From the NCBI RefSeq assembly GCF_001006005.1, contig NZ_CP011254.1:5146001-5210000 (forward strand): a stretch of DNA of 64,000 bases, in the 5' to 3' direction. This DNA is from Serratia fonticola. Lineage in GTDB: Bacteria; Pseudomonadota; Gammaproteobacteria; Enterobacterales; Enterobacteriaceae. The notes under the pieces were generated by a model. It searched no databases. It saw only the letters and a list, made by a program, of their open reading frames with translations, and had not been told where the DNA came from. Below are positions 30,548-40,395 of this stretch, in pieces. The first letter of the stretch is position 1. Each line of letters begins with the position of its first letter. A program made the translations under genes and the position numbers.

Positions 30548-31693
30548 ATGAAATTACGTAGATTAAGCCAAGCGGTTACCGCAGGGCTGATAGCGGGTTG
30601 TAGCGCATTTGCAGCACATGGTGAAATCACCTTATTAAAGCAGGATCCGCAAGCGGGCGATCCCCTTAGCCGCCTCACTTTCACCGTTGGCGGCAGTATC
30701 CGTCCTCAGTTCAACATGATGACCGGCGATGGCGATAAAGGTTCTTATAAACGCAACGGTTTTGACGGCGGCACCCGTTTTCGCTTCGCCACTGATTACT
30801 ACCTGTTCGACGACATCAGTTGGATCAACTATTACGAGTTAGGCGTCAACATCCCGGCGCTGTTCAGTTGGGATAATCACTACGCCGAGGGTGCCAACAA
30901 CACCTCACGCCGTATGCTGTATACCGGCCTGAAAAGCAAAACCTGGGGTCAACTGACCTTCGGTAAGCAAAACAGCGTTTATTACGACGTGGTCGGGGCC
31001 AAAACCGACATCTGGGATTACGACATGCTGGCCCAGGCACCAGGCAACGGCATTAACGGCGACTATGACGGCTCCTACCGTTCACGCAGCATGCTGAAAT
31101 ATAAAACAACCGTGGGCGACGCCGATATCTACGCCGCTTACCTGTTCAACGATGACGAATACCTGCCTGGTAACGGCTTACGCTACAAGCGCAAGGGCGG
31201 CGGCTCGCTGGGCGTCGATTATCACCTGAGTAAAGACCTGACCTGGGGCACCGCCTGGAACTACACCAGCGCCGAGATGCGTAACCCCAATAGTGGCGAA
31301 AGCAATGACTACAATCAGAACATTTTTGGTACCGCACTGAGCTGGAAACCGGACAACTGGACGCTCAGCTTTGGCGGCGGCTGGTATGACAACTTCCTGA
31401 CCAGCAAGAAAAATCAGGTGAACAACTACTTCGCCGGGGATGCCTGGGGGATTGAATATTTCGCCGGTTATAGCTTCCCGGTAGGCGAATACGCGGTGAA
31501 ATCCATCATGCCTTACTTTATGGGCGACCGCCTGCAGTACACCACTGGCCGCGATTATCAGCGTATTGATAATGGCTTGGGTGTCTCCTTCCAGTTCGAC
31601 TACGGTTTCCGCGCCGACGTTGAACACGTGCTGACGTCCAGCACCGATAATCTGGGCGATATGACGGTTGTTCGTTTGCGTTACGATTTCTGA
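30548..31693 (+). CDS. Gram-negative porin inserted between hemA and lolB
   Basis: 381 residues with a signal peptide (cleavage about residue 25, after AHG) and a long beta-barrel rich in alternating aromatic residues. It ends in RLRYDF, the C-terminal phenylalanine expected for outer-membrane insertion. The mature protein resembles the putative-porin families seen in Serratia and Yersinia rather than OmpF/OmpC. An AAGGGA ribosome site precedes the ATG. Substrate unknown. In E. coli hemA and lolB are direct divergent neighbours, so this gene is an insertion. Confidence 0.85.
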   Translation: MKLRRLSQAVTAGLIAGCSAFAAHGEITLLKQDPQAGDPLSRLTFTVGGSIRPQFNMMTGDGDKGSYKRNGFDGGTRFRFATDYYLFDDISWINYYELGVNIPALFSWDNHYAEGANNTSRRMLYTGLKSKTWGQLTFGKQNSVYYDVVGAKTDIWDYDMLAQAPGNGINGDYDGSYRSRSMLKYKTTVGDADIYAAYLFNDDEYLPGNGLRYKRKGGGSLGVDYHLSKDLTWGTAWNYTSAEMRNPNSGESNDYNQNIFGTALSWKPDNWTLSFGGGWYDNFLTSKKNQVNNYFAGDAWGIEYFAGYSFPVGEYAVKSIMPYFMGDRLQYTTGRDYQRIDNGLGVSFQFDYGFRADVEHVLTSSTDNLGDMTVVRLRYDF

Positions 31694-31944
31694 TCTGGCA
31701 AAGCGCGCCCTGGTGGCGCGCTGAGGCGAAAGACTCGCTCTGTAGGGATGCAAGATACTGCGCCCACAGATTTCCCCCCCAAAAAACCTCGCCATCGTTT
31801 ACAATCTTCCACACGCCAGACGCCACCCTTGCTGCAAGGCTTTTGCGCCATTGTATTATTGACGTTACGCCACTCGCCCGTTAGCGTGGTGGCAGAAATG
31901 CTAAACAGCACTGCCCCGCAAGGACAAAAGGACAACAAAACGTT

Positions 31945-32565
31945 ATGCCTATCCGCAAAGTTAGTTTGCTTCGCCTGATCCCATTAGCCAGCCTGGTGCT
32001 GACGGCCTGTACTCTCACCAAGCCTGGCCCGGCCACCAGCCCGACGTCTCCGCAGTGGCTCGCTCATGAGCAAGCGGTGCAACAGCTTGAGCAGTATCAG
32101 ACCCGGGGCGCTTTTGCTTATCTGACCGATCAGAAAAAAGTCTACGCCCGCTTCTTCTGGCAACAATACACGCCCGACCGCTACCGCCTGCTGCTGACCA
32201 ACCCACTTGGCAGCACCGAGCTAGAGCTGAACGTGCAAAAAAGCGGGGTGCAGCTGACGGATAACCAGGGTAAACGCTATGTCAGCGACAACCCGGAAGA
32301 GATGATCCGCAAGCTGACCGGCATGCAGATCCCATTGGATAACCTGCGCCAGTGGATGCTTGGCCTGCCAGGGCAAGCTACCGATTTCAGCCTGGACTCC
32401 CAGTACCGCCTGAACAAGCTGACCTACAAACAGGGCGATCTGACCTGGGTTGTCACCTATCAGGACTACAATACCGATCTCAAAATCCCGTTACCGAGCC
32501 GCCTTGAGCTGCAACAGGGCGATCAACGCATCAAGCTGAAAATGGATAACTGGACGCTCAAGTGA
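31945..32565 (+). CDS. lolB: Outer-membrane lipoprotein receptor LolB
   Basis: 206 residues with a lipoprotein signal peptide (lipobox LTAC, cysteine at residue 22), then the LolB fold ([28 protein letters not shown]). It accepts lipoproteins from LolA and inserts them into the outer membrane. It overlaps ispE by 4 bp. Confidence 0.95.
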   Translation: MPIRKVSLLRLIPLASLVLTACTLTKPGPATSPTSPQWLAHEQAVQQLEQYQTRGAFAYLTDQKKVYARFFWQQYTPDRYRLLLTNPLGSTELELNVQKSGVQLTDNQGKRYVSDNPEEMIRKLTGMQIPLDNLRQWMLGLPGQATDFSLDSQYRLNKLTYKQGDLTWVVTYQDYNTDLKIPLPSRLELQQGDQRIKLKMDNWTLK

Positions 32566-33431
32566 TGATCCACCAATGGCCCTCCCCGGCAAAGCTGAAC
32601 CTGTTTCTCTATATCACCGGCCGTCGTGCAGACGGCTACCATCAGTTGCAAACGCTGTTCCAGTTCCTGGATTATGGCGATACGCTAACCATCGTTCCCC
32701 GCCAGGATGACCAAATCCAGCTGCTAACGCCCGTAGAAGGGGTGCCAGATGAGCAGAACCTGATTGTCCGGGCCGCTCGTCTGTTACAGCAACATTGCAC
32801 GGCCCACGCCATTGCCACCCTTCCCCGTGGAGCCGACATCAGCATAGACAAGCGCTTGCCGATGGGTGGCGGCCTTGGCGGCGGCTCTTCCAACGCGGCA
32901 ACGGTACTGGTCGCGCTGAATGAACTTTGGCAATGTGGCCTGAGCGACGACCAGTTGGCAGAGATGGGGCTAACCCTCGGTGCCGATGTCCCGGTATTTG
33001 TGCGCGGCCATGCGGCATTTGCCGAAGGGATCGGTGAACAGCTACAGCCGGCAAATCCGGCAGAAAAGTGGTATTTGGTCGCACATCCCGGCGTCAGCAT
33101 CCCCACTCCGGTGATTTTTGCCGATGCCGAATTAAAAAGAGACACCCCGGTTCGCCCTCTGAACGCCCTATTACAGGCACCTTACGCAAATGATTGCGAA
33201 CCGATCGCAAGAAAACGTTTTCGCGAGGTTGAACAGCTTCTTTCATGGCTGTTACAATACGCGCCGTCACGCCTGACTGGCACAGGTGCTTGTGTGTTTG
33301 CAGAATTCGACTCCGAGCCCGCCGCTCTTCAGGTGTTAAATCAAGCCCCGGCCTGGTTGCGTGGATTTGTAGCGCGTGGCGTTAACGTCTCACCACTACA
33401 TCGCATCCGTTCCGGGCAGTTTGAGCCGTAG
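32562..33431 (+). CDS. ispE: 4-diphosphocytidyl-2-C-methyl-D-erythritol kinase IspE
   Basis: 289-residue GHMP kinase: [20 protein letters not shown] at the N-terminus and the ATP-binding loop [15 protein letters not shown]. It performs the fourth step of the MEP isoprenoid pathway. It is coupled to lolB. The promoter and PurR operator of prs lie inside its 3' third. Confidence 0.96.
   Translation: MMIHQWPSPAKLNLFLYITGRRADGYHQLQTLFQFLDYGDTLTIVPRQDDQIQLLTPVEGVPDEQNLIVRAARLLQQHCTAHAIATLPRGADISIDKRLPMGGGLGGGSSNAATVLVALNELWQCGLSDDQLAEMGLTLGADVPVFVRGHAAFAEGIGEQLQPANPAEKWYLVAHPGVSIPTPVIFADAELKRDTPVRPLNALLQAPYANDCEPIARKRFREVEQLLSWLLQYAPSRLTGTGACVFAEFDSEPAALQVLNQAPAWLRGFVARGVNVSPLHRIRSGQFEP
33209..33224. 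promoter_or_regulatory. PurR operator for prs, inside ispE
   Basis: AAGAAAACGTTTTCGC contains a 12-bp perfect palindrome (GAAAACGTTTTC) and agrees with the PurR consensus ANGCAANCGNTTNCNT except at two positions. E. coli prs is a known PurR target with its operator in this upstream gene. Confidence 0.75.
33229..33258 (+). promoter_or_regulatory. Sigma-70 promoter for prs inside ispE
   Basis: TTGAAC and TACAAT with an 18-bp spacer, directly downstream of the PurR palindrome. This would give a prs leader of about 340 bases. Confidence 0.65.
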
Positions 33432-33566
33432 CTCAACGTGTCGTTGCGCAGGGTCGTCTACCTGGCCCTGTCATCTCTGCGCTGCTCTGCAGTTCAAGTT
33501 AGTTTTACACACCCGTATGTATATTGCGTCGGCGTCGCCAACTGCCCCTTGGCGAAGACCGTATGA

Positions 33567-34550
<984 letters not shown>

Positions 34551-34612
34551 TCCCTTCTCTGGCGCGGTTTACCTCCACTGCGCCAGGTTGTTCGGGTGAA
34601 CATCTCAGAAAA

Positions 34613-34651
34613 CAAAAAACCCGTTGAAGCGCGAGCAACAACGGGTTTTTT
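34613..34651 (+). terminator. Rho-independent terminator after prs
   Basis: AACCCGTTG / CAACGGGTT stem flanked by AAAAAA on the left and TTTTTT on the right. It can serve both prs and the convergent ychH. Confidence 0.9.
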
Positions 34652-34731
34652 ACGGGATGTGGGACATAGCCTTAAACCTTATACGGCCAGGTTTCCTTGC
34701 CTTTGTTCGCCAGATCCTTGGTTGTGGTTAA

Positions 34732-35010
34732 TCAATGTGACGGACGGCGCGGGTTGTTTTGGCAGCGTTTATCAAAGTGTTTTGCCCACCAATAACGATC
34801 TGCAACCCGCTCGCGCCCACCAATACGTGCACCGGCAAGCCACAACAAGGCGCCGATAAAGATACTAATGATGGCGCCGTGGGCAAAGAACTGCGGCAAA
34901 TTGAACTGTGATACTTCAGCCAGGATGGAGTATCCTACCCCGCCAACCATCACTACCATACCCATTCCCATTAAAACGTTGCCAATGACCTCAGCGTTTT
35001 TACGTTTCAT
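34732..35010 (-). CDS. ychH: YchH family membrane protein
   Basis: 92 residues from ATG 35010, with GGAGGTGG upstream; this matches the E. coli YchH start (MKRKNA), so the longer frame from 35031 is rejected. Two membrane segments (VLMGMGMVVMVGGVGYSIL and AIISIFIGALLWLAGA) and the YWWAKHFDKRC tail. It is a stress-related inner-membrane protein of unclear mechanism. Confidence 0.92.
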   Translation of the reverse strand: MKRKNAEVIGNVLMGMGMVVMVGGVGYSILAEVSQFNLPQFFAHGAIISIFIGALLWLAGARIGGRERVADRYWWAKHFDKRCQNNPRRPSH

Positions 35011-35374
35011 ATGCCACCTCCATAGTGCCATGTGCCAATAGAGGGAAAACCCTAACTCGTTATCCCACTTTGATTAGTTAAGTATAGTCGTTATTTCAGC
35101 ATGGGTATTGCGTGACCGATCACAAATGGCAACAAAAGGCTGACAATTCTTTACTTTATGTTAAAAATTAGCGAGGTAACTAAATTGTTTTACTAATGTA
35201 TTATTCAGTTTTCAGCTATTCACGGGGGGGCGCCAGATTTTTGTCATTCTGCACGCAGGCAGGTACACTAACGGCCTATAAATTTCGAGCTGTGCCGTTG
35301 TGAAACCTCAGGCGATCGCAACCTGGCAGGCAACGGGCACGCCCTTTCCATTTTTCTAGCATAGTGAATCTCTT
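35011..35374. other. Intergenic region between ychH and pth
   Basis: 364 bp, AT-rich, with no credible gene. It carries the divergent promoters. A TATACT-like -10 for ychH can be read on the minus strand near 35080. A GTGACCGATCAC dyad at 35112-35123 is noted but does not have CRP spacing. Confidence 0.5.
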
Positions 35375-35965
35375 GTGAGCAGTATCAAACTGATTGTTGG
35401 CCTGGCCAACCCGGGCGCAGAATATGCCCAGACACGGCACAATGCCGGCGCATGGTATGTTGACCTACTGGCGCAACGCCACAACCAACCGCTGAAGGAA
35501 GAGAGTAAGTTCTTCGGTTACACCGCACGCCTGAATTTGGCCGGTAACGACGTTCGGCTGCTGGTTCCTACCACCTTTATGAACCTGAGTGGTAAAGCCG
35601 TTGGCGCCTTGGCTACCTTCTACCGCATTCTGCCGGAAGAGATCCTGGTAGCCCACGATGAATTAGATCTGCCACCAGGGGTGGCGAAACTCAAATTAGG
35701 TGGCAGCAACGGTGGCCACAATGGCCTGAAGGATATCCAGAGCAAGCTGGGCAACAACCCGAACTTTTATCGCTTGCGCATTGGCATCGGCCACCCAGGG
35801 GATAAAAACAAGGTGGTAGGCTTTGTGCTGGGTAAACCGCCAGCATCAGAGCAAACGCTGATTGATGATGCCATCGATGAGTCGCTACGTTGCACGGAGA
35901 TCTTGCTGAAGGAAGGTATGACTAAAGCCATGAATCGTTTGCATGCATTTAAAGCGACTAGCTAA
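35375..35965 (+). CDS. pth: Peptidyl-tRNA hydrolase
   Basis: 196 residues from a GTG start: [21 protein letters not shown] with the catalytic histidine, and the [14 protein letters not shown] motif. It recycles peptidyl-tRNA released from stalled ribosomes. It is normally followed closely by ychF; here about 1.2 kb lies between them. Confidence 0.97.
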   Translation: MSSIKLIVGLANPGAEYAQTRHNAGAWYVDLLAQRHNQPLKEESKFFGYTARLNLAGNDVRLLVPTTFMNLSGKAVGALATFYRILPEEILVAHDELDLPPGVAKLKLGGSNGGHNGLKDIQSKLGNNPNFYRLRIGIGHPGDKNKVVGFVLGKPPASEQTLIDDAIDESLRCTEILLKEGMTKAMNRLHAFKATS

Positions 35966-35990
35966 GCGGTTAGGCCAAGTAATGTGATTT

Positions 35991-36236
35991 TCACTTGCTT
36001 GGCCTGCTACTTATTGGACAATAGCGGCACAGTTTACGGGTACAGCATGGCTGCACGCTGTTTTGCACAACAACATCAACCACATCCGGCGTAGTTTTCT
36101 TTTTCAAATCCGCATTTCCACCAAAAAAAGGCCGCTCAATCAGGCTCTTCCTCCGCTCGTTCCTGAAATGAATAATAAAAGAAATAACTGAAAGTAATAA
36201 TAAAATCGGTGCGGAAAGCACATCAATCCCATTCAT
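35991..36236 (-). CDS. Small hypothetical membrane protein (81 aa)
   Basis: An N-terminal hydrophobic segment (VLSAPILLLLSVISFII) is followed by a basic stretch and a cysteine-containing tail. The start has a very strong AAGGAGGAAT ribosome site 7 bases upstream, which is the main reason to accept it. No family is recognised. It lies in an AT-rich stretch and converges with pth. Confidence 0.45.
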   Translation of the reverse strand: MNGIDVLSAPILLLLSVISFIIHFRNERRKSLIERPFFGGNADLKKKTTPDVVDVVVQNSVQPCCTRKLCRYCPISSRPSK

Positions 36237-37156
36237 AGAATAAATTCCTCCTTGAATTCAAATAGCACAGCGAATAATACGCGGATAATATCTTAAAAAA
36301 ATACGCCCAACAATAGTTATAGTTAAATTTATCGTTACCCTTCTAAGCCTACCTCAATATAATTAAGAGAATACTTATGTTTCCACGGAAACATCCTATA
36401 AGGGCGATAGGATATTTCCATTAAACAATCACAGATAATTCTTATTAAACCAAAGGCAATTACAATAACATATTAAATAAATTAACCATTCAGACTAAGT
36501 GCAAAGAATAATCCCATTAAATAACAAATACCAATAAAAACAATATCATACAATTTCATTGTGCTTAAATAAATGACTGCCATACGAGACCATGATTAAA
36601 TATTCATCATATTTAAAACAAAAAATAGTTTGAAATTAATGTATTTTTCTAACCTATATAGATAGCCCACCATAAGATAAGTAACGTATTGCGGTTTAAC
36701 GTTCTGTAACTCTTTATCCGCTGTGATCCACCCGCTTTTATTATCATATGTTGCCACATTGTTTCATTGGATGAGGGAAAGGAAAGCTCAATAATAACCA
36801 CAGAAAAAGAGCGCCTTTATGGTTAAACATGCATTTTAAATAAAACATTAACTCACTTATATTACTAAATATCTGATAACAAATACCTAGAGTAATCTCC
36901 GATATTAGCGTTCCATGTCCTATTGCCAGATGTGTTCAACCTGGATCTGCACCTTGCCTGCAGAACACCTCTACCGACGTTGAATTGAGCCGACCCGGGC
37001 GTTAGCAGCCGTAAGGCACGCCTCAAGTGATAGCGCCAGCAACGGGCAGATCGAGATAACTGCCCATAACGTGTATAATGGCGGGATAATTTCGTCCTTT
37101 ATGCAGCAGGCTAATGTTAACCTGTTGATAGTCAAGATATTTAAGGTGATATAAAC
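36237..37156. other. AT-rich intergenic island between the small ORF and ychF
   Basis: About 920 bp of strongly AT-rich DNA with no plausible gene. Two adjacent dyads occur at 36378-36412: TGTTTCC-AC-GGAAACA and TCCTAT-N7-ATAGGA. The ychF promoter is expected near 37075 (TATAAT at about 37074-37079). The rest shows nothing I can name. Confidence 0.55.
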
Positions 37157-38248
37157 ATGGGATTCAAATGCGGTATCGTCGGTCTGCCTAACGTTGGTAA
37201 ATCCACCCTGTTCAATGCGTTGACCAAAGCGGGTATTGAGGCGGCTAACTTCCCGTTCTGCACCATTGAACCTAATACCGGCGTGGTACCGATGCCCGAT
37301 GCACGTCTGGATCAACTGGCCGAAATCGTCAAACCACAACGCATTCTGCCCACCACCATGGAATTCGTTGATATCGCAGGCCTGGTAAAAGGGGCTTCCA
37401 AAGGCGAAGGCCTGGGTAACCAGTTCCTGACCAACATCCGTGAAACCGAAGCTATCGGCCACGTGGTTCGTTGCTTTGAGAATGACAACATCATTCACGT
37501 GAATAACAAAGTGGATCCGGCTGACGATATTGACGTCATCAACACCGAGTTGGCGCTGTCCGATCTTGATACTTGTGAACGCGCCATTCATCGTGTGCAG
37601 AAAAAAGCCAAAGGCGGCGATAAAGACGCAAAAGCCGAATTGGCTGCGCTGGAGAAATGCCTGCCACAGTTGGAAAACGCCGGTATGCTGCGCGCGTTGG
37701 ATCTGACTGCTGAAGATAAAGCCGCGATCCGCTACCTGAGCTTCCTGACCCTGAAGCCAACCATGTACATCGCCAACGTCAACGAAGACGGTTTTGAGAA
37801 CAACCCGTATCTGGATGTTGTGCGTAAGATTGCTGCCGAAGAAGGTTCCGTGGTAGTTGCGGTTTGCGCCGCTGTTGAATCCGACATCGCAGAGTTGGAA
37901 GATGAAGACCGCGCTGAATTTATGGCTGAGTTGGGTCTGGAAGAACCAGGTCTGAACCGCGTGATCCGCGCAGGTTATGAATTGCTCAATCTGCAAACCT
38001 ACTTCACCGCTGGCGTGAAGGAAGTGCGTGCCTGGACCATCCCGGTTGGTGCTACTGCCCCGCAAGCCGCCGGTAAAATCCACACCGACTTTGAAAAAGG
38101 CTTTATCCGTGCGCAGACCATCGCCTTTGAAGACTTTATCACCTACAAGGGTGAGCAAGGTGCCAAAGAAGCCGGCAAGATGCGTTCAGAAGGGAAAGAC
38201 TACGTCGTTAAAGATGGCGATGTGATGAACTTCTTGTTCAACGTCTAA
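37157..38248 (+). CDS. ychF: Redox-regulated ATPase/GTPase YchF (OLA1 family)
   Basis: 363 residues, Obg-family P-loop protein: [18 protein letters not shown] (Walker A), [20 protein letters not shown], the NVNE base-recognition variant that favours ATP, and a C-terminal TGS domain. It acts on ribosomes and in oxidative-stress control. A strong terminator follows. A 395-residue minus-strand frame over it is a shadow. Confidence 0.97.
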   Translation: MGFKCGIVGLPNVGKSTLFNALTKAGIEAANFPFCTIEPNTGVVPMPDARLDQLAEIVKPQRILPTTMEFVDIAGLVKGASKGEGLGNQFLTNIRETEAIGHVVRCFENDNIIHVNNKVDPADDIDVINTELALSDLDTCERAIHRVQKKAKGGDKDAKAELAALEKCLPQLENAGMLRALDLTAEDKAAIRYLSFLTLKPTMYIANVNEDGFENNPYLDVVRKIAAEEGSVVVAVCAAVESDIAELEDEDRAEFMAELGLEEPGLNRVIRAGYELLNLQTYFTAGVKEVRAWTIPVGATAPQAAGKIHTDFEKGFIRAQTIAFEDFITYKGEQGAKEAGKMRSEGKDYVVKDGDVMNFLFNV

Positions 38249-38306
38249 ATGGTTTCTTGGCTTCACAACAGTATCTGAACAACTAATGAAGCCCAGTAAA
38301 CATTTG

Positions 38307-38335
38307 AAATCCACGCAACCGCGTGGATTTTTTTA
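38307..38335 (+). terminator. Terminator after ychF
   Basis: AAATCCACGC / GCGTGGATTT stem with a 4-base loop and a following T-run, about 60 bp after the stop. Confidence 0.9.
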
Positions 38336-38393
38336 TATCTTGGTGCCTCAGGTTTCCTCGCAGCAATTCAGTACAAAAATCAGCACAGTGTAA

Positions 38394-38684
38394 CTACGGG
38401 GCTGGCACTACGCCCTGGATTTCGCCGCTATAGCCGGTACGGGAAATCGCCGTCAGCAATACCTGATTATCAAAACCCTCGGGCACAATCACTTCTGCCT
38501 GGTGCGTTTTCAGTGAGGCTTTGGCCTTAATCACTCCATCAGTCGAGCGCAACGCTTTATTGATGGAGATGACGCACAGTGAGCAGGTCATGGCTTTGAT
38601 ATCAATCGTGACTTTCTGGTTCTCCGCCCATAACCGCGGCGCAATCAATACCAGAGCCAGCAGCAGAAAAATGCGCTTCTTCAT
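38394..38684 (-). CDS. MerP-like periplasmic heavy-metal-associated protein
   Basis: 96 residues: signal peptide (cleavage after LWA) and an HMA domain with metal motif MTCSLC (MTCxxC) and the closing SRTGYSGEI block. It probably binds a soft metal in the periplasm, as MerP does. Its start overlaps the stop of the MerT-like gene in an ATGA junction, so the two are translated together. Confidence 0.85.
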   Translation of the reverse strand: MKKRIFLLLALVLIAPRLWAENQKVTIDIKAMTCSLCVISINKALRSTDGVIKAKASLKTHQAEVIVPEGFDNQVLLTAISRTGYSGEIQGVVPAP

Positions 38685-39004
38685 TCCATCATTTCCCAAA
38701 TCCAAGGTAATACGTAGGGGTAGGTCATCAACGCCAATAGCAAAGGTACTGACAGCCAGTAAAGCCAAATGAGTACCCGACGGCTGACGACGTTCACGCA
38801 GACCGGGCGTGGCGACAGATAAAGCCGCCAAAATCCTCGCAGCATCAATCCGATAGCCACAATAATCATTGGCCACTGCAACCAGGATAGCGCCGGGATC
38901 CCCGTGAGCCCGGCAGCCGAGATACCAAACACCAGATACAACAACGGCCCGAGGCAGCAAAGCGTCGATGCTGCGGCGGCAAGCAGAGCCGCCAGCAGCG
39001 TCAT
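38681..39004 (-). CDS. MerT-like metal transport membrane protein
   Basis: About 107 residues from ATG 39004, which has AAGGG 7 bases upstream; a longer frame from 39043 overlaps the transglutaminase gene and has no ribosome site. Three hydrophobic segments, with a vicinal cysteine pair (STLCCLGPLLYLVFG) in the first, as in MerT, and a further cysteine after RPVC. It probably carries a thiophilic metal across the inner membrane with the adjoining MerP-like protein. No merA or merR is nearby. Confidence 0.8.
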   Translation of the reverse strand: MTLLAALLAAAASTLCCLGPLLYLVFGISAAGLTGIPALSWLQWPMIIVAIGLMLRGFWRLYLSPRPVCVNVVSRRVLIWLYWLSVPLLLALMTYPYVLPWIWEMME

Positions 39005-39014
39005 TACACTGCCC

Positions 39015-40160
39015 TTAACGCTGTTCGACAGAGACATAGTCATAGCTGAATTCGGCCGGATCGTAGAAGTTTAACGGGTCACCATCCACTTCAGCATAGG
39101 GGTAACCAAAGTTATTGAGGTCGCCCTGCTCTGCCTCTGGCGAAAGCGCGAAATCACGGGCGTAGTTAAAACCAACCCAGTTCATTTCCCAGTTGCCGAA
39201 CAGGTAATCGTTGACGGCTTCAACGGCGGCATCACCGTTTTCTTTTATCTCTGCCAGACGCATTTTAGTGACGTCGGCCGGATCGGCTGGTAGCCAGCCG
39301 AAACCTGCCAGCCAGAACATCGCCCGGCAGTGCTGCCCCCCGCTGACTTTTGCCACGCCTTGCTCATCAGCGCTGCCAAATGCCTTCTTCGAATAGCTCC
39401 CCAACTTGCGGGATGCGCCCAAGCGAATACCAAACATCTCACGCGCCGGGATCCCGCAGGCACGGCACAACGCGACAAACACGGAGTTGATATCGGTACA
39501 TTTGCCGCCCAGTTTGCCGGCCTTAAGGATTTGGCCCACATCACCGGTACCGCAGCCAATCACCGCATCGTCACGATGCATATGGGTTCTTACCCACTCA
39601 TGGATTAATCGCGCCTGCTGCAGAGGGGATTTCTCACTGCCAATAATCTTCAACGCCGTTTCTTTCACTAGCCCATCCACCGGGATATGTGGGGTCGCGT
39701 TAAGATAGGGTTGTACTTCTGCGGGGAACACCAGATCGGTTTGCGGGAGGTGCCATTCGGCCAGTTGGTTGCTCTTCAGCGGTTCCCAGTCCAAGGTTTC
39801 AATCAGCATTTCCACCTTCAGTTCCATTGGGCCTTTGGAGTCCGGCCAGGAAGCAAACAACGTTTTGGCTGCGTAGGTATTATTCGCCGTGAGGTAGGCC
39901 TGCTGATAGTTGCCAGAAAAAGAAATGTGCTTCAGTTGCTGGAAGGCGGTGTCCAGGGGGACCGGGATCCACAAATTGGCCTTACCTTCTGAGCCTGCTG
40001 GCGCTTTCAGCTGGTAAGTTTGTGTCATCACAAAACGTCTTCTGTTATCAACGCAGGTTGACGCAGGGATATCCGTTTTACGCGACTCAGACCAGACCGG
40101 GCTTATCAGCCCAAAAGAAGATAACGCCGCCGCACCCTTGAGAAATTTACGCCTTTTCAT
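39015..40160 (-). CDS. Tat-exported transglutaminase-like protein
   Basis: 381 residues from ATG 40160 (AAGGAACGG upstream). A twin-arginine signal (KRRKFLKGAAALSSFGLI) is followed by a transglutaminase-like cysteine-protease domain: GGKCTDINSVFVALCRACGIPAR gives the cysteine, GGQHCRAMFWLAGFGWLPADPAD the histidine and aspartate. It is therefore periplasmic. It lies directly upstream of, and is presumably cotranscribed with, the MerT/MerP-like pair, an association I do not recognise from a known pathway. Confidence 0.85.
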   Translation of the reverse strand: MKRRKFLKGAAALSSFGLISPVWSESRKTDIPASTCVDNRRRFVMTQTYQLKAPAGSEGKANLWIPVPLDTAFQQLKHISFSGNYQQAYLTANNTYAAKTLFASWPDSKGPMELKVEMLIETLDWEPLKSNQLAEWHLPQTDLVFPAEVQPYLNATPHIPVDGLVKETALKIIGSEKSPLQQARLIHEWVRTHMHRDDAVIGCGTGDVGQILKAGKLGGKCTDINSVFVALCRACGIPAREMFGIRLGASRKLGSYSKKAFGSADEQGVAKVSGGQHCRAMFWLAGFGWLPADPADVTKMRLAEIKENGDAAVEAVNDYLFGNWEMNWVGFNYARDFALSPEAEQGDLNNFGYPYAEVDGDPLNFYDPAEFSYDYVSVEQR

Positions 40161-40395
40161 CACCGTTCCTTTTTTATTATCAGATAGCGCCAAAGCCTTG
40201 CCCACCGCCTTTGGGAGGGCAATAGTATGCACCCAGGCAGCACAAAACGACATACCGCTTACACAAAAAGACATCAGGAAATATACGGTAAACGGCATGA
40301 GGGAAAGTGGAGACGTCTCAAGAATAATAAAAATACGCTACGGAGCAAACGATCGAGTCGGAGGTGGGATTACTCCCACCGTCCTTACAACAACA

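Noticed and set aside
30445..30684. 79-residue minus-strand frame upstream of and into the porin gene
   Set aside because: It overlaps the porin signal-peptide region in antisense and lacks a convincing ribosome site.
31740..31766. Third copy of the 26-bp GC-rich repeat
   Set aside because: TGTAGGGATGCAAGATACTG resembles the reverse complement but has several mismatches; too diverged to list as a firm copy.
35112..35123. CRP-like dyad GTGACCGATCAC upstream of ychH and pth
   Set aside because: Only 4 bases separate the half-sites (GTGA and TCAC); CRP needs TGTGA-N6-TCACA.
36971..38158. 395-residue open frame on the minus strand
   Set aside because: It lies wholly antisense to the strongly conserved ychF gene and shows no recognisable domain or ribosome site.
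38394..39004. Mercury resistance (mer) operon
   Set aside because: Only MerT- and MerP-like proteins are present, with no merA or merR, and they are linked to a transglutaminase gene, so the mercury label is not justified.
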